NCBI RefSeq assembly: GCF_002563955.1
Contig: NZ_PDJE01000001.1
Span: 558,001-622,000 of the forward strand
Length of the DNA stretch: 64,000 nt
Source: Paramicrobacterium agarici
GTDB taxonomy: Bacteria > Actinomycetota > Actinomycetes > Actinomycetales > Microbacteriaceae
Direction of reading: 5' to 3'
Shown here one piece after another: positions 13,148 through 22,048 of the stretch. The position numbers were made by a program, and so were the translations under genes. Each line of letters begins with the position of its first letter. Position 1 is the stretch's first letter. The notes beneath the pieces are model-generated. The model was not told the DNA's origin. It made no database searches and saw nothing but the letters and a program-made list of their open reading frames with translations.

Positions 13148-14038
13148 TCAGTCCTCGGACTTCTTCACAGCGTGTCCGCCGAACTGGTGACGCAGCGCAG
13201 CGACGGCCTTCATGGCGGGCGAGTCGTCCTGGCGCGAGACGAAGCGCGCGAAGATCGACGCCGAGATCGTGGGCACGGGAACGGCATTCATGATCGCCTC
13301 CTCAATCGTCCACCGACCTTCTCCGGAGTCCTCGACATAGCCTTCGATCTCCGAAAGATCGTCGTCTTCGTCGAGAGCGCGAACGAGCAGCTCAAGCAGC
13401 CATGACCGAACCACGGTTCCGCGCTGCCACGCCTTGAACGTGCCGGGAACGTCCTTGAGAAGATCGCTGCGCTTCTCCAAAAGCTCGAAGCCCTCGGCAT
13501 ATGCCTGCATGAGCGCGTATTCGATGCCGTTGTGGACCATCTTCGCGTAGTGGCCCGCCCCGACCTCGCCCGCGTGAACGAAGCCTTCATCGCGCGGTCC
13601 GTCGGGACGCAGCGCATCGAACACCGGCATCACGCGCTCAACCTGGTCCGTCGGCCCGCCGACCATGAGGCCGTACCCGTTGTCGAGTCCCCAGACGCCG
13701 CCGGAAACTCCCGCATCGATGTAGTCGATGCCCTTTTCGTCGAGCGCCTTGTCGTGTCGAAGATCATCGGTGAACTTGCTGTTGCCGCCGTCGATGACAA
13801 GATCACCCGGCTCGAGCTTCTCGGCAAGCTCCTCGATGACGGTATCCGTGATCTGTCCCGCGGGCACCATCACCCAGACGGTTCTCGGCGTTGGCAGCGC
13901 CGCGATCATCTCGTCGACGCTTGTCACGTCACTGACGTCGGGGTTCGGATCGTATCCAGTCACCTCAATGTCGGCGGCGCGCAATCGTGTGCGCATGTTT
14001 CCGCCCATGCGGCCGAGTCCGATAAGTCCAATGTGCAT
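13148..14038 (-). CDS. gnd: 6-phosphogluconate dehydrogenase, decarboxylating (short form)
   Basis: 296 residues, the short NAD-type family rather than the 470-residue form. N-terminal Rossmann GLIGLGRMGGNM (4-15), substrate loop DAGVSGGVWGLDNGYGLM, catalytic Lys in HYAKMVHNGIEYALMQ, and C-terminal DSGEGRWTIEEA. It oxidises 6-phosphogluconate to ribulose 5-phosphate in the pentose phosphate pathway. Its place between dnaN and recF is conserved in many actinobacteria and probably reflects co-transcription rather than a replication role. Confidence 0.95.
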   Translation of the reverse strand: MHIGLIGLGRMGGNMRTRLRAADIEVTGYDPNPDVSDVTSVDEMIAALPTPRTVWVMVPAGQITDTVIEELAEKLEPGDLVIDGGNSKFTDDLRHDKALDEKGIDYIDAGVSGGVWGLDNGYGLMVGGPTDQVERVMPVFDALRPDGPRDEGFVHAGEVGAGHYAKMVHNGIEYALMQAYAEGFELLEKRSDLLKDVPGTFKAWQRGTVVRSWLLELLVRALDEDDDLSEIEGYVEDSGEGRWTIEEAIMNAVPVPTISASIFARFVSRQDDSPAMKAVAALRHQFGGHAVKKSED

Positions 14039-14069
14039 GACACTCCCCTTTCGTCAGCCGCTCCGCGAG

Positions 14070-15218
14070 TCAGCGGAGCAGCAGGTTTGGCTGCAGCAGG
14101 TACTTGTAGCTGTCTGCTCCGGGCTGGTCCTTCGATGACTGACTCGTGATCAGCATCGGTCCGGGCTTGTTCGTGTTCTCAGACTTCGTGAACGAGAACC
14201 GAACGAATTCGCTGCGCACGGCGTTGAGCCCGTCGATGAGGAACGACGGTTTGAGCGAGAGAACGATGTCTTCTCCGGTCAGCAGGGCGTCGACGGATTC
14301 AGATGCCTGAGCCTGCTCTGAGCCGACGGCTTCCATCGTCAATCCGTCGATGCTGAAGGAGAAGCGCAGAGCGGCCTCTCTCTCGAGAACAAGTGAAACG
14401 CGACGCACCGCTTCGATCAGTTCAGATGTATTGATGACGGCATAGTTGTCGACGTTCTCAGGAAAGAGACGTCGCACAGGAGGGAAGGAGCCCTTGATCA
14501 GCAGCGATGTCACTGTCTTGCGATCGACGGAGAACGAGACGAGCTCGCGGTCGTCCTTGTGAGCGAAGGAAATCGAGATGTTGCCGTTATGACCGAAGGT
14601 CTTTCCGACCTCCTGCAGTGTGCGAGCCGGAACGAGCGCCGTGAGGGGCTCATCGCTCGTGATGTCGCTTCCATCCCAGTCGATGGCGCGAACGGCAACG
14701 CGATAGCGATCAGTCGCGACCATGCCGAGGCTGTTGTCATTGACTTCGAGCTGCACGCCCGTGATCACCGGAGTGACATCGTCACGGGATGCTGCGACGG
14801 CGACTTGTGCGACAGAGGTAGCGAACTCCTCGCCGGGAACAAGTCCGGTGGGGCCTTCGACCTGGGGAACCGTCGGGTACTCTTCGACCGGCATCGAGAG
14901 CAGAGTGAAGTTCGCGGAGCCGCACGTGACGAGGATCTTGTTGTCGTCAGTCGTGAAGTTGACTGGAGCATTGGGCAGTCTGCTGGCAATATCGGCGAGA
15001 AGACGGCCCGAGACGAGGATCGTTCCCTCTTCGTCGACATCAGCATCGATCTCGGTTTGCGAAGAGACCTCGTAGTCGAAGCTCGACAGACGCAGCCCTG
15101 CGTCTGTGGTCTCGATCAGCACGCCGCTGAGAATGGGCAGCGTCGTTCGCTGCGGCAGCAGTTTGACGGCGAATGAGACGGCCTCACTCAAGACATCGCG
15201 GTTGACGCTGAATCGCAC
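14070..15218 (-). CDS. dnaN: DNA polymerase III beta sliding clamp
   Basis: 382 residues. Begins MRFSVNRDVLSEAVSFAVK from a GTG at 15218; an in-frame extension to 15254 runs into the intergenic region without support. Three clamp domains follow, with RTTLPILSGVLIET in domain 1 and VSFSVDRKTVTSLLIKGSFP in domain 3. The C-terminal segment is PGADSYKYLLQPNLLLR; the usual end is a P(M/V)R motif, here degenerate. It forms the processivity ring for replication. Confidence 0.97.
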   Translation of the reverse strand: MRFSVNRDVLSEAVSFAVKLLPQRTTLPILSGVLIETTDAGLRLSSFDYEVSSQTEIDADVDEEGTILVSGRLLADIASRLPNAPVNFTTDDNKILVTCGSANFTLLSMPVEEYPTVPQVEGPTGLVPGEEFATSVAQVAVAASRDDVTPVITGVQLEVNDNSLGMVATDRYRVAVRAIDWDGSDITSDEPLTALVPARTLQEVGKTFGHNGNISISFAHKDDRELVSFSVDRKTVTSLLIKGSFPPVRRLFPENVDNYAVINTSELIEAVRRVSLVLEREAALRFSFSIDGLTMEAVGSEQAQASESVDALLTGEDIVLSLKPSFLIDGLNAVRSEFVRFSFTKSENTNKPGPMLITSQSSKDQPGADSYKYLLQPNLLLR

Positions 15219-15590
15219 CTGGTACCCCTGTCGAACTCGATGGACAAGTCGCACACCATGCTAGCCCCACATCGCTCGGGCAAAACGTGTCATTCGCCGA
15301 AACGGCGTCGGGCGGCGAAGGTTCCCGCGTGAACGTTCTTTAAGTAATTCTCTTAATCGGCTTAACCGTTGTGGAAACTGTGGATAAGTCCCGACACGCC
15401 GCTGTTTCTGTGGGAACTACACGTGTGTGAGTTGTTGAAGCGGTGTGGGATCCGCGTAATTACACGGTTGTGACCTGTCGCGGCCGAGACCCCGTCATTC
15501 ACAGCTGAGGGCCATTTTTCCCCATGTGAAGAGAAGTTGTCCGGATCTTCTCCACAAGTTATCCACAGGCCGGATTAAAGCCCCGGTGGA
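15219..15590. other. oriC: Chromosomal replication origin (oriC), dnaN-dnaA intergenic
   Basis: 372 bases without a gene. Exact DnaA boxes: TGTGGATAA at 15379-15387 (minus orientation) and TTATCCACA at 15559-15567. One-mismatch boxes: TCATTCACA at 15495-15503 and TTCTCCACA at 15548-15556. A weaker TGTGGAAAC lies at about 15370. An AT-rich stretch with TTTAAG and CTTAAT at about 15336-15366 is the best candidate for duplex unwinding. Gene context (dnaA, dnaN, parAB close by) and opposite coding directions on the two arms support the assignment. Confidence 0.88.
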
Positions 15591-17015
15591 TCAGCGGTTT
15601 CCCTGCTTGATTCTGCTGGTGAGCTCGGTCACCTGGTTATAGATCGAACGACGCTCCTGCATGAGGTCTCCAATCTTCTTGTTCGCGTACATGACCGTGG
15701 TGTGGTCGCGCCCGCCGAACAGCTGGCCGATTTTTGGCAGCGAGAGATTCGTGAGCTCGCGGCACAGATACATCGCGATCTGGCGGGACGTCGCGACGGC
15801 CTGGGAACGGCTCGAGCCGTAGAGGTCATCGACCGTGAGCTTGAAGTAGGCGGCCGTGGTGTTGATGATGTCGACCGGCGAGATGACGTTGTCTTCGTCG
15901 AGCGTGATGATGTCTTTGAGTACCGTCTGCACGAGTGCCATGTCAACCGGGGTGTGATTGAGACTGGCGAACGCCGTGACGCGAATCAGGGTTCCTTCAA
16001 GCTCGCGAATGTTGCTCGACACCTTCGAGGCGATGAACTCGAGCACCTCGTCGGGAATCTGCAGGCGCTCGCTTTGCGCCTTCTTGCGCAGAATGGCGAT
16101 GCGCGTCTCGAGATCGGGAACCTGCACATCGGTGATGAGTCCCCACTCGAAGCGCGACCGCATGCGGTCTTCGAAACCCGTCAGGTGCTTGGGGGGAAGG
16201 TCGCTTGTGATCACAACCTGCTTGTTGTGGTCGTGCAACGTGTTGAAGGTATGGAAGAACGCTTCCTGAGTCTCGGCCTTGTTCTGAAGAAACTGAATGT
16301 CGTCGATGAGGAGAATGTCGATGTCGCGGTATCGGGCTTGGAACTCTTGCCCTCGGTTGTTTGCGATCGAGTTGATGAAGTCGTTTGTGAACTCTTCGCT
16401 CGAGACGTAACGCACGCGAATTCCGGGGTACAGGTTCATGGCGTAGTGGCCGATGGCGTGCAGAAGGTGCGTTTTTCCCAGGCCCGAGTCGCCGTAGATG
16501 AAGAGCGGGTTGTACGCCTTTGCGGGTGCTTCTGAAACGGCGACCGCCGCGGCATGGGCGAAGCGGTTGGATTGCCCGATGACGAAATTGTCGAATGAAT
16601 ACTTGGGGTTCAGCCGCGTATCGTTTTGCCTTGCGGGCAGAACCGAGGGCGGCATTGAGTACGACGGCTGCTGCTCTTGTTGTTGCGGTCTGGGGGGCTC
16701 TGGCAGCGATTCGGTGTTGTAGTCGTATTCCTGCTCGATGATCTCGGGGTTCACGACGACGGCGAAGGTGGATGCTCCGTGAGACTGTTCGATCGTGTTC
16801 GCGAACGCCTGCAGAATCGGCGCCCTCATTCGCGCATTGAGCTGTCCCGCCGTGAACTCGTTGGGAACCTCAAGATAGAAGGTTCCGCCCATGATTCCCT
16901 TGGGAACGACGAGACTCAGAAAACCCTGCAGCGGCGGCGTGATCCGCTCATCGTCGGCGAGTGCATCGAGCACGATCTGCCATGTGGCTGCAACATCCTG
17001 CTGCTCGTCAGACAT
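15591..17015 (-). CDS. dnaA: Chromosomal replication initiator DnaA
   Basis: 474 residues from ATG 17015, with GGGGGAG three bases upstream. Domain I is residues 1-95. A Gln/Pro-rich linker follows (about 96-130). The AAA+ domain has Walker A GDSGLGKT at 175-182 and Walker B ILLIDD at 234-239. The C-terminal DNA-binding domain carries the signature [11 protein letters not shown] at 434-444. It binds DnaA boxes at oriC and opens the duplex. Boxes in its own upstream region suggest autoregulation. Confidence 0.99.
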   Translation of the reverse strand: MSDEQQDVAATWQIVLDALADDERITPPLQGFLSLVVPKGIMGGTFYLEVPNEFTAGQLNARMRAPILQAFANTIEQSHGASTFAVVVNPEIIEQEYDYNTESLPEPPRPQQQEQQPSYSMPPSVLPARQNDTRLNPKYSFDNFVIGQSNRFAHAAAVAVSEAPAKAYNPLFIYGDSGLGKTHLLHAIGHYAMNLYPGIRVRYVSSEEFTNDFINSIANNRGQEFQARYRDIDILLIDDIQFLQNKAETQEAFFHTFNTLHDHNKQVVITSDLPPKHLTGFEDRMRSRFEWGLITDVQVPDLETRIAILRKKAQSERLQIPDEVLEFIASKVSSNIRELEGTLIRVTAFASLNHTPVDMALVQTVLKDIITLDEDNVISPVDIINTTAAYFKLTVDDLYGSSRSQAVATSRQIAMYLCRELTNLSLPKIGQLFGGRDHTTVMYANKKIGDLMQERRSIYNQVTELTSRIKQGNR

Positions 17016-17353
17016 AGACTCCCCCGTATTTATCCACAGCGTTATCCACCGATTCAACCCCACCGAAGCGCGTCGTCGCGCCGTCACCTGCAGGGGCTGT
17101 GGATAACTAGATCACATCACGGTAGTCTGAGGAAGAGGCCAAGGCAAAATTCCGCGCGGTGACGGTTGGCGCGACTCGGTGTGTCGTTGCGCTGCAGCCT
17201 GTGAAAGTTGTGGATAATTGCCCTTTTGGCATCGCGCGGTTTGACCGGGACTGCGCGACAACGTAGTTTTAATCAGTTGACGCCGCCCGATTGCGCTCGG
17301 GCATAATCTTTCCCGTTGCACACTGATGCGGCGGGTGTCCTCCAGGAGAAGTG
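17016..17353. promoter_or_regulatory. dnaA-rpmH divergent promoter region with DnaA boxes
   Basis: Three exact DnaA boxes: TTATCCACA at 17030-17038, TGTGGATAA at 17098-17106 and TGTGGATAA at 17209-17217. One near box, TTATCCACC, lies at 17042-17050. They sit over the likely dnaA promoter and could serve autoregulation or form a second half of the origin. For rpmH, two sigma-70-like candidates are TTGACC-17-TAGTTT (17241-17269) and TTGACG-19-CATAAT (17277-17307). No gene lies in this stretch. Confidence 0.7.
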
Positions 17354-17491
17354 ATGAGCAAGAGAACGTTCCAGCCGAACAACCGTCGTCGTGCAAAGGT
17401 TCACGGCTTCCGCGCCCGCATGCGTACGCGCGCCGGCCGCGCGATTGTGTCGGCCCGTCGCCGCAAGGGCCGCACAGAGCTCTCCGCGTAA
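17354..17491 (+). CDS. rpmH: 50S ribosomal protein L34
   Basis: 45 residues: [20 protein letters not shown], continuing with [20 protein letters not shown] and ending LSA. This is the standard length and sequence of L34, a basic protein of the large ribosomal subunit. CCAGGAGAAGTG precedes the ATG. It is the first gene of the rpmH-rnpA-yidD-yidC-jag-rsmG operon. Confidence 0.99.
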   Translation: MSKRTFQPNNRRRAKVHGFRARMRTRAGRAIVSARRRKGRTELSA

Positions 17492-17508
17492 GACGGCCTC
17501 GGCCGACA

Positions 17509-17865
17509 GTGCTCGACAAGGCTCATCGCATCACGAGCGCTGCTGACTATAAGCACGTCGTGCGCCGAGGTCGACGCAGCGCTGGTAGGAGTACCGTGAC
17601 ATACGCAACGAAGAACCCGAATGGTGGCGACCCACGATTCGGGTTCATTGTTGCGAAAACGGTCGGGAATGCCGTCACTCGCAATCGCGTGCGTCGTCGG
17701 TTGAAGGCGCTCGCGTACTCGGCACTTCGCGGTGAATTGGTCCCTGAAACCCCGCTTATCGGTCGTGACCTGGTGTTTCGCGCACTACCTTCGGCATCGA
17801 CAGCATCTTTCGATGATTTGCGAGCCGATGTTTCTCGCGCAATCGCGTCTGTGGCGGCGCGATGA
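17509..17865 (+). CDS. rnpA: Ribonuclease P protein component
   Basis: 118 residues from GTG 17509. Begins MLDKAHRITSAADYKHVVRR and has the family signature RFGFIVAKTVGNAVTRNRVR followed by RRLK. It binds the RNase P RNA and aids 5' maturation of tRNAs. The frame stays open through rpmH, but the N-terminal part upstream of 17509 is a shadow of L34. Its end overlaps yidD by 4 bases (ATGA). Confidence 0.97.
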   Translation: MLDKAHRITSAADYKHVVRRGRRSAGRSTVTYATKNPNGGDPRFGFIVAKTVGNAVTRNRVRRRLKALAYSALRGELVPETPLIGRDLVFRALPSASTASFDDLRADVSRAIASVAAR

Positions 17866-18176
17866 TCGTCGACGCGCTGCGGACCGTGCTTCTCATTCCA
17901 CGCAATCTCGCTGTTGCCCTGCTTCAGGTATACCGGCGCCTTGTTTCGCCGCTGTATGGCGATGTCTGCCGGTACTACCCGTCCTGCTCCGCTTTCACCC
18001 TTCGGGCGATTCAGATCCACGGTGTCGTGATCGGGTCCGTGATGGGTGTGCGCCGCATTCTCCGGTGTCATCCGTGGGCGGCAGGCGGTATCGACGACGT
18101 GCCTGAAAAGAAGAACTTCCGTTATGCCCTGAACCGTCACGGGTTCGTGGTCTCCCCCACAGACAGAAAGAACTGA
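17862..18176 (+). CDS. yidD: Membrane protein insertion efficiency factor YidD
   Basis: 104 residues. Typical pattern: an amphipathic N-terminus, YRRLVSPLYGDVCRYYPSCS with the conserved cysteines, and RRILRCHPWAAGGIDDVP. YidD assists YidC-dependent membrane protein insertion. ATGA overlap with rnpA and 7 bases before yidC indicate one operon. Confidence 0.96.
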   Translation: MIVDALRTVLLIPRNLAVALLQVYRRLVSPLYGDVCRYYPSCSAFTLRAIQIHGVVIGSVMGVRRILRCHPWAAGGIDDVPEKKNFRYALNRHGFVVSPTDRKN

Positions 18177-18183
18177 TCGCTCC

Positions 18184-19221
18184 ATGGACATCATCGGTAC
18201 GATCCTCTGGCCGCTCAAATGGGCGGTCGAGCTGATCCTTGTTGCCTTCCACGCTCTCTTCACGTTCGTGGGGATGAATCCGGCGGCTGGTCTGACCTGG
18301 GTGCTGTCGATCGTGGGCCTCGTTCTCGTCGTGAGGGCCCTTCTCATTCCGCTGTTCGTGAAGCAGATCAAGAATCAGCGAAAGATGATGGAGGTTGCGC
18401 CCCAGCTCAAGAAGATCCAGGACAAGTACAAGGGCAAGCGCGACCAGATGTCTCGTGAGGCCATGAGTCGCGAGACCATGGCCTTGTACAAGAACACGGG
18501 AACGAACCCGATGGGTTCATGTCTTCCGCTCCTCGTGCAGATGCCGATCTTCTTCGCTCTCTTCTCCGTGCTGCGCGAGGCTGCAAGTGGAAAGCGCGGT
18601 GTTGGTCCACTCAACCAAGAGCTCGCGTCTCTGTTCGGTGACGCGTCTCTCTTCGATGTCGCGCCGCTGCACTCGAGTTTCCAAGACGCGATGAACGCGA
18701 CGCCGCCCGCTGTGGGAGTGATGGTGATCGCGGCAGTCATGGTCGTGCTGATGACGTCATCGCAGTTCTTCACGCAGCTGCAGATCATGTCGAAGAACAT
18801 CTCTGAGGAGACGAAGGCGTCTCCCATGTTCAAGCAGCAGCGCATTCTGCTGTACCTGCTCCCGTTCGTCTTCCTGTTTTCTGGGTTCGCCTTCCCCCTC
18901 GGCGTGATGTTCTACTGGCTCGTCTCCAACATCTGGACGATGGTTCAGCAGTTCATCATCATCCGCAACATGCCCATGCCGGGTACCGAAGCAGCTCGTG
19001 AGCGTGAGGCGCGGCTTGCTCGAAAGGGCAAGCTCGACAAGCTGGCAAAAGGCGACGACACGATTGTCGTCGAAGAAAAGAAGCCGGCACAGCGTCAGCA
19101 GCCAGTCGGAAAGAACCGCGCCAAGAAGCTGGCACAGCAGGGTAAGCAGGTTCCTCAGGCGAAAGAACAGAAGAAGCCGGGCTCCACTTCGGGCCCACGC
19201 GATTCCAAGGGGAAGAAGTAG
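18184..19221 (+). CDS. yidC: Membrane protein insertase YidC
   Basis: 345 residues, the short Gram-positive form without a periplasmic domain. Helices: WVLSIVGLVLVVRALLIPLF, then the charged cytoplasmic hairpin KQIKNQRKMMEVAPQLKKIQ, then GSCLPLLVQMPIFFALFSVL, and a C-terminal pair with PFVFLFSGFAFPLGVMFYWL. The basic Lys/Gln-rich tail suits ribosome contact. It inserts membrane proteins with or without SecYEG. Confidence 0.97.
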   Translation: MDIIGTILWPLKWAVELILVAFHALFTFVGMNPAAGLTWVLSIVGLVLVVRALLIPLFVKQIKNQRKMMEVAPQLKKIQDKYKGKRDQMSREAMSRETMALYKNTGTNPMGSCLPLLVQMPIFFALFSVLREAASGKRGVGPLNQELASLFGDASLFDVAPLHSSFQDAMNATPPAVGVMVIAAVMVVLMTSSQFFTQLQIMSKNISEETKASPMFKQQRILLYLLPFVFLFSGFAFPLGVMFYWLVSNIWTMVQQFIIIRNMPMPGTEAAREREARLARKGKLDKLAKGDDTIVVEEKKPAQRQQPVGKNRAKKLAQQGKQVPQAKEQKKPGSTSGPRDSKGKK

Positions 19222-19223
19222 AC

Positions 19224-19709
19224 ATGTCGGAAACGATGAACCAGAAACAGCCGACTGATTCTCTCGACCGTGAGGGCGACGCAGCTGCGGACTATATCGA
19301 GGAGCTGCTGGACATCTGCGACCTTGGCGGTGACATCGACATCGATGTGCGCAACGAGCGCGCATACGTCTCAGTGTCGGACCCGGAAGGCGAGCTCTCT
19401 CGCCTCGCGAAATCTGACGTTGTGAACGCACTGCAGGAGCTGACGAGACTTGCTGTCCAGAACGAGACGGGTTTGTTCTCCCGAGTGATCCTTGACGTCG
19501 CCGGGTCTCGCGATGCTCGTCAGGCAGAGCTGACCCGTCTCGTCGACCAGGCGATCAAGCGCATCGAAGATGGTTCGTCCGAAGCAGACCTCCCGCCGAT
19601 GTCGAGCTATGAGCGCAAACTGGTGCACGACATCGTGGCGGAGCGCGGCTTTGTTTCTGAGTCGCACGGAGAAGGCCGCGGACGCCACACGGTGATCGCT
19701 CGTCGGTGA
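19224..19709 (+). CDS. jag: Jag/KhpB-type R3H single-stranded nucleic-acid-binding protein
   Basis: 161 residues starting two bases after yidC. A KH-like part (about 20-90: AADYIEELLDICDLGGDIDI onward) is followed by an R3H domain (about 95-160: RDARQAELTRLVDQAIKRIE and MSSYERKLVHDIVAERGFV, then SHGEGRGRHTVIA). The family binds RNA and is linked to cell-wall and division control. No Jag-N domain is visible. Confidence 0.93.
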   Translation: MSETMNQKQPTDSLDREGDAAADYIEELLDICDLGGDIDIDVRNERAYVSVSDPEGELSRLAKSDVVNALQELTRLAVQNETGLFSRVILDVAGSRDARQAELTRLVDQAIKRIEDGSSEADLPPMSSYERKLVHDIVAERGFVSESHGEGRGRHTVIARR

Positions 19710-19710
19710 A

Positions 19711-19726
19711 TGTTTCACGTGAAACA
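19711..19726. other. parS: parS site 1 (perfect)
   Basis: TGTTTCACGTGAAACA, the exact 16-bp ParB-binding palindrome, one base after the jag stop codon and two bases before the rsmG start. It occupies the place where an rsmG ribosome binding site would be. Confidence 0.98.
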
Positions 19727-19728
19727 CC

Positions 19729-20382
19729 ATGACTGATCACTCGGAATCCCCCTCCCCCACGGTCGAAGCGGAACCGGCATCCGCTGCACGCGTGTTCGGC
19801 GATCGTCTTGAGCTCGCTCAGGCGTTCACGGAGAACCTTGCTCGCCATGGCGAGGAGCGCGGGCTGATTGGTCCGCTCGAACTTCCGCGGCTATGGAGTC
19901 GGCACGTTCTCAACAGCGGTGTTGTGAGTCCGCTTCTGCGTCCGGGCTATGTTGGTGACGTCGGATCGGGTGCGGGCCTCCCCGGTCTCGTTCTTGCGAT
20001 CGCACGTCCCGATGTTCATTTGACACTCATCGAACCGATGGAACGACGCGTGACCTGGCTCACCGAGCAGGTTGATGAACTGGAGCTCGACAACGTTTCT
20101 GTCTTGCGAGCGCGTGGGGAGGACGCTGTTCTCGATCACGGCCTGGACCAGGTGACCGCTCGTGCCGTCAGCGCACTTCGGAAGTTGCTGAAGATCACAG
20201 CCCCCCTCGTGCGTGACGGCGGAGAGCTCGTCCTCATGAAGGGTGCGAACGCGGCGGCAGAGATCGATGCCGCTCACAAGGAAATCCGTAAGTTCAAAGT
20301 CTCTGACGTTCGAGTCGAGATCGTCGGCGAGGGAATCGTTGACGATCCCACGCGCGTCGTGAGGGGAAACGTCCGGGCGTAG
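19729..20382 (+). CDS. rsmG: 16S rRNA (guanine-527-N7) methyltransferase RsmG
   Basis: 217 residues. Class I methyltransferase with LIGPLELPRLWSRHVLNSGV, SAM motif GDVGSGAGLPGLVLAIARPD, then LIEPMERRVTWL and VTARAVSALRKLLKITAPLV. It methylates G527 of 16S rRNA. The ATG at 19729 has no Shine-Dalgarno; a parS site fills the whole gap after jag, so translation probably depends on coupling to jag. Last gene of the rpmH operon. Confidence 0.95.
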   Translation: MTDHSESPSPTVEAEPASAARVFGDRLELAQAFTENLARHGEERGLIGPLELPRLWSRHVLNSGVVSPLLRPGYVGDVGSGAGLPGLVLAIARPDVHLTLIEPMERRVTWLTEQVDELELDNVSVLRARGEDAVLDHGLDQVTARAVSALRKLLKITAPLVRDGGELVLMKGANAAAEIDAAHKEIRKFKVSDVRVEIVGEGIVDDPTRVVRGNVRA

Positions 20383-20498
20383 ATCTCCCTTGTGGATATC
20401 TCGAACTGTCCACTGCTGTACGGCCCCTTGTGGAATGTGCGGAACTGGCGCGGAATCTCGCGGTTCTCTGACTGACCTCTCCTTGTCCGGGCCGCGGG

Positions 20499-20507
20499 TT
20501 ATCCACA
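20499..20507 (+). promoter_or_regulatory. DnaA box in the rsmG-parA gap
   Basis: Exact TTATCCACA, about 35 bases from a parS site and 630 bases upstream of parA. A DnaA box here could couple parAB expression or ParB loading to DnaA; this is inference from the sequence match. Confidence 0.6.
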
Positions 20508-20541
20508 GGCAGCGTGAGGGTGTGGAGAAAAGCTGGTGCAA

Positions 20542-20557
20542 TGTTTCACGTGAAACA
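20542..20557. other. parS: parS site 2 (perfect)
   Basis: Exact TGTTTCACGTGAAACA, intergenic, upstream of parAB. Confidence 0.98.
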
Positions 20558-20982
20558 TTCGCGGCAGCGTCCCGCTAGCGCGGGCATTGCAGGGCCGCGC
20601 TCTCGTGTTTGCTCCCTGCGACTCAGTCCGGATGCCCAGCGGCGGGTTCCGTCACACTGTTGTACGCGCCGGCGAGGAGGGGCGCTGGATGGCAGGCTGA
20701 CGGGCCTCGGCTCCGCGAAAACGGTACCGGATTGGCGTCGACTGGCGCCACCGAACGCGTTCCTAGTATATCGACCACAGATTTCCAACCGCGGCGTCCT
20801 CTGAGCTCGGAACCACCCCTGTTCTTCGAAGCTGGATATCAAGCTTTACCTGGTCTTTTAAGGTCAGAATTGCACAGGAGCGATTCTGAGCGTTGTGCCG
20901 GCGAGAGGCGGTGTTGTCAATAGCGCCTCGGACGCCGAGCATCGCCGCTCACAAGGGGTGCCCGGCAATTTACGCAGCCGAA

Positions 20983-20998
20983 TGTTTCACGTGAAACA
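20983..20998. other. parS: parS site 3 (perfect)
   Basis: Exact TGTTTCACGTGAAACA, about 135 bases upstream of parA. Confidence 0.98.
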
Positions 20999-21094
20999 TC
21001 GTCCCGTGTAGCGCTCCTCGTCCGCGGTCCTCGCAGACGAGAATGCGCAGTGAGCGCCGAACGCGTACAGTTGGTAGGTACGGTTTCGACGGAA

Positions 21095-21110
21095 GGTTTC
21101 ACGTGAAACA
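21095..21110. other. parS: parS site 4 (one mismatch)
   Basis: GGTTTCACGTGAAACA, differing from the consensus only in the first base. It lies 23 bases before the parA start, so ParB bound here could repress parAB. Confidence 0.9.
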
Positions 21111-21133
21111 TGGGATGAAGCGGTGACTCTCGC

Positions 21134-22048
21134 ATGACCGATGTCTCCTTCGATGAGTCCACTCCCCTGGCCCGTGAGCTGGCAGCGTTGACGAAGCGCC
21201 GAAAGTCCATTTCGGAGGTCTCCGTGCGCCGCCCTGACTCGACGAGAATCTTTACGATCTCGAATCAGAAGGGCGGAGTGGGCAAGACCACCACGACCGT
21301 CAATATTGCTGCCGCTTTCGCGAAGCACGGTCTCAAGGTTCTGGTCATCGACCTTGATCCTCAGGGGAATGCTTCGACCGCCCTCGGAGTGGACCACACG
21401 TCGGAGGTCCCAAGCGTGTACGACGTGCTTATCGATGACTTTCCCATGGAAGATGTGATCCAGAAGAGCCCGGAGTTTGATTCGCTCTACTGTGTTCCGT
21501 CAACGATCCATCTTGCGGGCGCGGAGATCGAACTGGTCTCACAGGTGGCCCGCGAGCATCGGCTGCGTACCGCTCTCGACGACTTCGTGAAGCGGGCCGA
21601 CGCGAATAGCTCGCCCTGGGACTACATCTTCATCGACTGCCCGCCGTCACTTGGACTTCTCACAATAAACGGATTCGTTGCAGCGACAGAGGTCTTGATC
21701 CCCATCCAGTGCGAGTACTACGCGCTTGAGGGCCTGAGTCAGCTTCTCAACAGCATCCACCTCATTCAGAAACACCTGAATCCGGTGCTGCATCTGTCGA
21801 CGATACTTCTGACGATGTTCGACTCACGCACCAATCTCGCGAATCAGGTCGCTGAAGACGTGCGCGCGCACTTCCCCGATGAAGTGCTGGACGCTGTCAT
21901 TCCGCGCGCGGTGCGGATCTCGGAAGCACCGAGCTTCGGTCAGACTGTCATCAGCCACGATCCCAGCGGCATCGGCGCCGTCTCGTACCTTGAAGCGGCG
22001 GCAGAAATAGCGCGACGCGAAGCGACTCAGAAGAAGGAAGACAACTAA
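21134..22048 (+). CDS. parA: Chromosome partitioning ATPase ParA
   Basis: 304 residues. Deviant Walker A KGGVGKT at 46-52, then VLVIDLDPQGNASTALGV, Walker B region WDYIFIDCPPSLGLLTING, and IPIQCEYYALEGLSQLLNSI. The N-terminal 37 residues are an extension ahead of the ATPase fold. ParA uses ATP-dependent DNA binding to segregate ParB-parS complexes. ATG 21134 has only a weak upstream site. A parS lies just upstream. Its stop overlaps the parB start by one base (TAATG). Confidence 0.98.
   Translation: MTDVSFDESTPLARELAALTKRRKSISEVSVRRPDSTRIFTISNQKGGVGKTTTTVNIAAAFAKHGLKVLVIDLDPQGNASTALGVDHTSEVPSVYDVLIDDFPMEDVIQKSPEFDSLYCVPSTIHLAGAEIELVSQVAREHRLRTALDDFVKRADANSSPWDYIFIDCPPSLGLLTINGFVAATEVLIPIQCEYYALEGLSQLLNSIHLIQKHLNPVLHLSTILLTMFDSRTNLANQVAEDVRAHFPDEVLDAVIPRAVRISEAPSFGQTVISHDPSGIGAVSYLEAAAEIARREATQKKEDN

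Larger units (their letters stand above)
20383..21133. other. Centromere-like intergenic region upstream of parAB
   Basis: About 750 bases without a supportable gene. It holds three parS sites (listed separately), an exact DnaA box and a one-mismatch box TGTGGATAT at 20391-20399. The part at 20830-20890 is less GC-rich (AAGCTTTACCTGGTCTTTTA) and may include a parA promoter. Short frames here lack ribosome binding sites and are interrupted by the parS palindromes. Confidence 0.75.

Noticed and set aside
20546..20842. Possible small gene on the minus strand upstream of parA
   Set aside because: No ribosome binding site, and the frame begins in a parS palindrome; the product has no recognisable features.
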